Positions 6,737 to 9,624 of a stretch of 9,624 nt of DNA are shown here, one piece after another. The DNA lies in contig DUHJ01000223.1 of assembly GCA_013330925.1 (NCBI GenBank), positions 1 through 9,624 of the forward strand. The letters are read 5' to 3'. The notes under the pieces are model-generated. The model did not search any database. It was not told the origin of the DNA and saw nothing but the letters and a program-made list of their open reading frames with translations. Positions within the stretch are counted from its first letter, which is position 1, and every line of letters begins with the position of its first letter. The DNA comes from Candidatus Poseidoniaceae archaeon. Lineage in GTDB: Archaea > Thermoplasmatota > Poseidoniia > Poseidoniales > Poseidoniaceae. The translations under genes and the position numbers were made by a program.

Positions 6737-8032
6737 ATGCCATCGCAGTGGGAAGACAAGAAGAAGCCACACCGCAACATCGTGTTCGTTGGTCACGTTG
6801 ACCACGGAAAGTCGACCACCGTTGGTCGTCTCCTCCTCGACTCCGGTCACATTGAGGGGCACGTCATTGAGAAGAACGAGAAGCTCGCCGCCGAGCAGGG
6901 CAAGGCCGGATTCGGTCTCGCTTACGTGATGGACGGGCTCAAGGAAGAGCGCGAGCGTGGAATCACCATCGACGTCGCCCACAAGGAGTTCTTCACCCCG
7001 AAGTACTACTGGACCGTCATCGACGCTCCCGGTCACCGCGACTTCGTGAAGAACATGATCACCGGTGCCTCCCAGGCCGACACCGCTGTGCTGCTCTGCG
7101 CGGCCAACGACGGTGTCAACGCCCAGACCAAGGAACACGCGTTCCTTGCTCGCGTGCTCGGTGTGAAGGAACTCATCGTCCACGTCAACAAGATGGACAT
7201 TTCCGGTGTCGACTGGGCCGAAGAGAAGTACAACGCCACCAAGACCGAGGTGTCCAACCTCCTCAAGATGGCGGGCTTCGGCGGTCAACTCGACCGCATC
7301 CCCTTCATTCCCGCGTCCAGCCTCAACGGCGACAACGTGTACGAGAAGTCCGACAAGTGCCCCTGGTACAGCGGACCCACCCTGTTCGAAGCCATCGACG
7401 CTGCGGCCATGCCCGACAAGCCTGTGGACAAGGCCCTCCGCCTGCCCATTCAGGACGTCTACAAGATTGGCGGCATCGGTACCGTGCCCGTCGGCAAGGT
7501 CGAGACCGGCATCCTGAACGTCGGCAAGACCGTGATCTTCAACCCCAGCCAGAAGTCGGCTGAGGTCAAGTCCATCGAGATGCACCACACCATGGTCGAC
7601 AAGGCTGAGCCCGGCGACAACGTCGGATTCAACGTCCGTGGCCTCGCCGCCACCGACATCCGCCGCGGTGACGTTGCTGGCTACTCTGACAGCGAACCCA
7701 CCTTCGTTCGCCACGACGAGACCTTCGTCGGACAGATCCAGCTCATGGACATCCCCAAGGCCGTCTCCGTTGGATACACCCCGGTGTTCCACGCCCACAC
7801 CGCTCAGGTCGCCGTGCGCTTCCAGGAACTCCTCGAGAAGACCAACAAGGCCGGCAAGGAGGCCAACCCCTCCTTCCTGAAGACCGGTGACGCGTGCCTC
7901 ATCCGCTTCCAGCCGACCAAGCCGATGGCCATCGAAGCCATGGAGACCTTCCCTGAACTCTCCCGCTTCGCCATCCGTGACATGGGCAAGACCGTCGCTG
8001 CCGGCGTCTGCCTCAAGGTCGAGAAGAAGTGA
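6737..8032 (+). CDS. tuf: Translation elongation factor 1 alpha (aEF1A)
   Basis: This GTPase carries aminoacyl-tRNA to the ribosomal A site. The 431-residue length and the sequence are archaeal/eukaryotic rather than bacterial EF-Tu. GTP-binding motifs are complete: P-loop G-H-V-D-H-G-K-S-T (19-27), the switch I region K-E-E-R-E-R-G-I-T-I-D (69-79), D-A-P-G-H (96-100), N-K-M-D (151-154) and A-S-S (193-195). Domain 2 follows from about 232 with the G-G-I-G-T-V-P-V-G-K-V-E-T-G hallmark. Domain 3 contains Y-T-P-V-F-H-A-H-T and ends with R-F-A-I-R-D-M-G-K-T-V-A-A-G-V. Codon use is strongly biased towards C-ending codons (AAC, GAC, ATC, CTC) and AAG, as expected of a very highly expressed gene. 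S10 follows after 35 bases, the conserved end of the archaeal str operon. Upstream there is a lipoprotein gene where EF-2 or S7 would usually be. Confidence 0.98.
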   Translation: MPSQWEDKKKPHRNIVFVGHVDHGKSTTVGRLLLDSGHIEGHVIEKNEKLAAEQGKAGFGLAYVMDGLKEERERGITIDVAHKEFFTPKYYWTVIDAPGHRDFVKNMITGASQADTAVLLCAANDGVNAQTKEHAFLARVLGVKELIVHVNKMDISGVDWAEEKYNATKTEVSNLLKMAGFGGQLDRIPFIPASSLNGDNVYEKSDKCPWYSGPTLFEAIDAAAMPDKPVDKALRLPIQDVYKIGGIGTVPVGKVETGILNVGKTVIFNPSQKSAEVKSIEMHHTMVDKAEPGDNVGFNVRGLAATDIRRGDVAGYSDSEPTFVRHDETFVGQIQLMDIPKAVSVGYTPVFHAHTAQVAVRFQELLEKTNKAGKEANPSFLKTGDACLIRFQPTKPMAIEAMETFPELSRFAIRDMGKTVAAGVCLKVEKK

Positions 8033-8046
8033 GCCTCCAACGAGGC
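8033..8046 (+). other. Small hairpin in the EF-1 alpha/S10 spacer
   Basis: GCCTC and GAGGC form a 5-bp perfect stem with a CAAC loop, starting at the base after the EF-1 alpha stop codon and 7 bases before the S10 Shine-Dalgarno. It might modulate read-through, RNA processing or translational coupling between the two genes. It is short enough to arise by chance. Confidence 0.3.
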
Positions 8047-8053
8047 GTGAATT

Positions 8054-8060
8054 GAGGAGG
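8054..8060 (+). promoter_or_regulatory. Shine-Dalgarno of rpsJ
   Basis: GAGGAGG sits 7 bases before the ATG at 8068. It is a strong match to the archaeal anti-Shine-Dalgarno sequence and fixes the S10 start. Confidence 0.75.
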
Positions 8061-8067
8061 GTCGTCG

Positions 8068-8397
8068 ATGGCTGCGGTCACCGTGATCAAGTTGACCGGT
8101 GAGAACCACCGTGACATCGATCAAGTCGCTCACCAGATCAAGTTGATCTGCGACTCCGGTGGCGTTCGCCTGCGCGGTCCGATTCCTCTGCCCACGCGTC
8201 GTCTGGTGGTGCCCGTTCGCCGAGCACCTGACGGTGAAGGGAGCGAGACCTACGACCACTACGAGATGCGTGTCCACAAGCGCCTGCTTGAGATGGACAT
8301 CACCTCCGGCAAGGACGAGTCTGCCCTCCGCAACGTCGCTCGGATCGACATCCCTGACACGGTCAGCATCGAGATTTCGATGCGCAGCGTCAACTGA
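8068..8397 (+). CDS. rpsJ: 30S ribosomal protein S10 (uS10)
   Basis: S10 is a component of the head of the small ribosomal subunit. The 109-residue protein matches archaeal uS10. It has the N-terminal strand V-T-V-I-K-L-T-G, a helix with D-I-D-Q-V-A-H-Q-I-K, and G-P-I-P-L-P-T-R-R-L-V-V-P-V-R-R (37-52). Next are the extended loop with Y-D-H-Y-E-M-R-V-H-K-R-L (62-73) and the closing D-T-V-S-I-E-I-S-M, with the Pro-rich loop typical of the family. It lies 35 bases after EF-1 alpha with its own strong Shine-Dalgarno and is almost certainly co-transcribed with it. The next gene is convergent, so the operon ends here; no tRNA gene follows as it does in some archaea. Confidence 0.97.
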   Translation: MAAVTVIKLTGENHRDIDQVAHQIKLICDSGGVRLRGPIPLPTRRLVVPVRRAPDGEGSETYDHYEMRVHKRLLEMDITSGKDESALRNVARIDIPDTVSIEISMRSVN

Positions 8398-8475
8398 ATC
8401 CGGCTTCGCCGAACCCCATCTATTCACGGACGGTGCAACCGCTCCCGCTCTGGCCTTTCTCTCTGTTCGCGTTCA

Positions 8476-8493
8476 ACCCGTTCGTGAACGGGT
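8476..8493. terminator. Inverted repeat between convergent rpsJ and the GINS-like gene
   Basis: An 8-bp perfect inverted repeat (ACCCGTTC and GAACGGGT, 2-base centre) ends exactly at the stop codon of the minus-strand gene, about 80 bases past the S10 stop. An outer CTCTG (8461-8465) can pair with CAGAG (8494-8498), leaving a 10-base bulge. The position suits a shared transcription end or RNA-stabilising structure. There is no clear T-run after it on either strand; a pyrimidine-rich CTTTCTCTCT lies just before it on the plus strand (about 8455-8464). A smaller hairpin, CGGC-TTC-GCCG, sits at 8401-8411. Confidence 0.4.
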
Positions 8494-9584
8494 CAGAGTT
8501 CAGCGGCTTCAGCCACGCCTGAGGCGACCAAGATGTCGGCGACGTCAGCCGTCAAGAGGTGAACGTCCCCGGAAGAGAGGACGATTTCTTCCCCCGCGGG
8601 TCCCAAAATGGCGTCTTCCATGGACACCAGGATTCGCACGCGGGACAGCGAAGCACTCGGGGCGTCAGCAGAGGATGCCTCTGCCACGGGCGTTTCGGTC
8701 GGTTCGGAATCTGGTGCGGGTGCGAGTTCCAATGCAGCCGCGTGCCTCCCCTTTGGTTCGGGCTTTGGCGTGGCTTCACCTTGCTCGAAGAGGTATGCTT
8801 CCTCGGGCCAATCGTCCAACCGTTCCGACAGCAACCGTTCCTCTTCGTCCATCTCAAGATCCTGAAGGTCTTTCGGTGTGGGGTCCTCGAAGGCCAAGGC
8901 AGGTGGTGGACTTCCCGTCAGGCCCTCCTTGCTTCCAGTGAACGCGTCGAGTTGGGTGGTGCCTGCCGGGGCCAAGTCTGCGACAGCCGGGCGGCTTGCA
9001 GCGGCTTCCGCAGGAAGTCCGTTCTGCATCGAGGCCCAATCCACGGCGAGCTTGAAGCGGTCCATCTGCTCCTTCATCGTGGTGTAGAACTCCCGCTCTG
9101 CAGGGTCATGGCGGCTCCAATCCAACGAAGGGAGTTCGTTGGGTTGGCTCGCCGGCGAAGGTGAACGCAGCGATTGGCTTGAGGCGTGTTGCATCATGGC
9201 CACAAGGCGGCGCCTCGCCAATTCGCTTGCCACGCGCCGGATGGTTGCCTGACGGCGCTGGAGGTTCTGGACTCGGAGGTCGAATCCGTGTTTTCGAACG
9301 GCTTCGTGCAGGTCCAAATCGATGGATTGGAGCAACCTGCTCACGGCATTCCAAAAGTCAGGCCGTGGCAGCGGGATGGGGATGCGCCGGTTGATTTGTT
9401 GGCGGTGGGTGGTGGTGAGTTGCTCCTCCACCTCTCGGGCAGCGGCCTCATCGAGGGGACCTGCTGCACTCATCACCTGCTCGTCGGGACGAGACCACTT
9501 GAAACCTTCAATCGACACGTCATACAAGGCGAACGAGCGTTCAAGTTCATCAGGACCTGTGGTCCAAGGGATGGAGGCCCACAT
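8493..9584 (-). CDS. GINS-like replication protein (Gins51 type) with long linker
   Basis: Archaeal GINS links MCM helicase and the GAN/RecJ-like nuclease (Cdc45 counterpart) at the replication fork. The last 50 residues (about 315-363) fit the small beta-rich GINS B domain: R-V-R-I-L, then G-P-A-G-E-E, S-G-D-V-H-L-L and a final A-D-I-L-V-A-S-G-V-A-E. Residues 50-187 fit the helical A domain: R-I-P-I-P-L-P-R-P-D-F-W, then the basic helix R-R-Q-A-T-I-R-R-V-A (110-119), and D-P-A-E-R-E-F-Y (160-167). The A-then-B order is that of Gins51 rather than Gins23. Between them lie about 125 low-complexity Ala/Pro/Glu-rich residues with one acidic helical patch (233-268), so 363 residues is far longer than compact archaeal GINS. 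The start is uncertain: the frame stays open from the ATG at 9584 to the window edge, there is no good Shine-Dalgarno, and Met38 (ATG ending at 9473) is also possible. The call is from pattern recognition. Confidence 0.7.
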   Translation of the reverse strand: MWASIPWTTGPDELERSFALYDVSIEGFKWSRPDEQVMSAAGPLDEAAAREVEEQLTTTHRQQINRRIPIPLPRPDFWNAVSRLLQSIDLDLHEAVRKHGFDLRVQNLQRRQATIRRVASELARRRLVAMMQHASSQSLRSPSPASQPNELPSLDWSRHDPAEREFYTTMKEQMDRFKLAVDWASMQNGLPAEAAASRPAVADLAPAGTTQLDAFTGSKEGLTGSPPPALAFEDPTPKDLQDLEMDEEERLLSERLDDWPEEAYLFEQGEATPKPEPKGRHAAALELAPAPDSEPTETPVAEASSADAPSASLSRVRILVSMEDAILGPAGEEIVLSSGDVHLLTADVADILVASGVAEAAEL

Positions 9585-9624
9585 GCAGCGTCGCCGTGCG
9601 TCCCTTGGGATGCTTCTGGTGCTC

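Noticed and set aside
6455..7798. A 447-codon open frame on the minus strand opposite EF-1 alpha and the lipoprotein end
   Set aside because: It is a mirror of the strongly biased codon use of EF-1 alpha, which avoids codons that read as stops in antisense. The product is Val/Gly/Asp-rich with no recognisable domain, and it crosses two real genes.
8398..8492. Possible tRNA gene after S10, as found in some archaeal str operons
   Set aside because: No cloverleaf, no T-loop G-T-T-C-R-A sequence in a suitable stem, and the spacer has too little room with its inverted repeats.
8159..8941. A 260-codon plus-strand frame running from inside S10 into the GINS-like gene
   Set aside because: It overlaps two supported genes in other frames, and its Arg/Pro/Ser-rich product has no domain character.

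Overview
The window most resembles a chromosomal segment of a fairly GC-rich euryarchaeon, probably a marine Thermoplasmata relative such as Marine Group II/III (Poseidoniales). It carries archaeal-type EF-1 alpha followed directly by ribosomal protein S10, an SRP19-like protein, a family B replicative DNA polymerase, and a GINS-type replication protein. It also carries a PKD-domain lipoprotein and a membrane desaturase. The lineage is inferred from gene families and gene mix; no rRNA gene is present to confirm it. Gene density is high: no gap exceeds about 125 bases, and no tRNA, rRNA, CRISPR array or insertion sequence was seen.

Layout. (1) Positions 1-387, plus strand: 3' part of an SRP19-like gene cut by the window edge. 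(2) 415-1608, plus: acyl-CoA/acyl-lipid delta-9-type desaturase with an unusual basic helical tail. (3) 1610-2632, minus: branched-chain amino acid aminotransferase, tail-to-tail with the desaturase with a single base between the stop codons and a hairpin over the junction. (4) 2633-2757: short divergent promoter region. (5) 2758-5418, plus: family B DNA polymerase with all exonuclease and polymerase motifs and a PIP-box-like C-terminus. (6) 5441-6646, plus: secreted lipoprotein with PKD domains. (7) 6647-6736: likely promoter. (8) 6737-8032 and 8068-8397, plus: EF-1 alpha and S10, the conserved end of the archaeal str operon. (9) 8398-8492: short convergent spacer with an inverted repeat. (10) 8493-9584, minus: a protein whose C-terminal domain looks like the GINS B domain and whose N-terminal half fits the helical A domain, so a Gins51-type subunit with a very long linker.

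The genes are mostly housekeeping: replication (PolB, GINS), translation (EF-1 alpha, S10), protein targeting (SRP19) and amino-acid metabolism (BCAT). The less ordinary parts are the desaturase in a presumed archaeon, the separation of EF-1 alpha/S10 from the rest of the str operon by a lipoprotein gene, and the expanded linker of the GINS-like protein. I did not find a clear candidate for a wholly new multi-gene system here.
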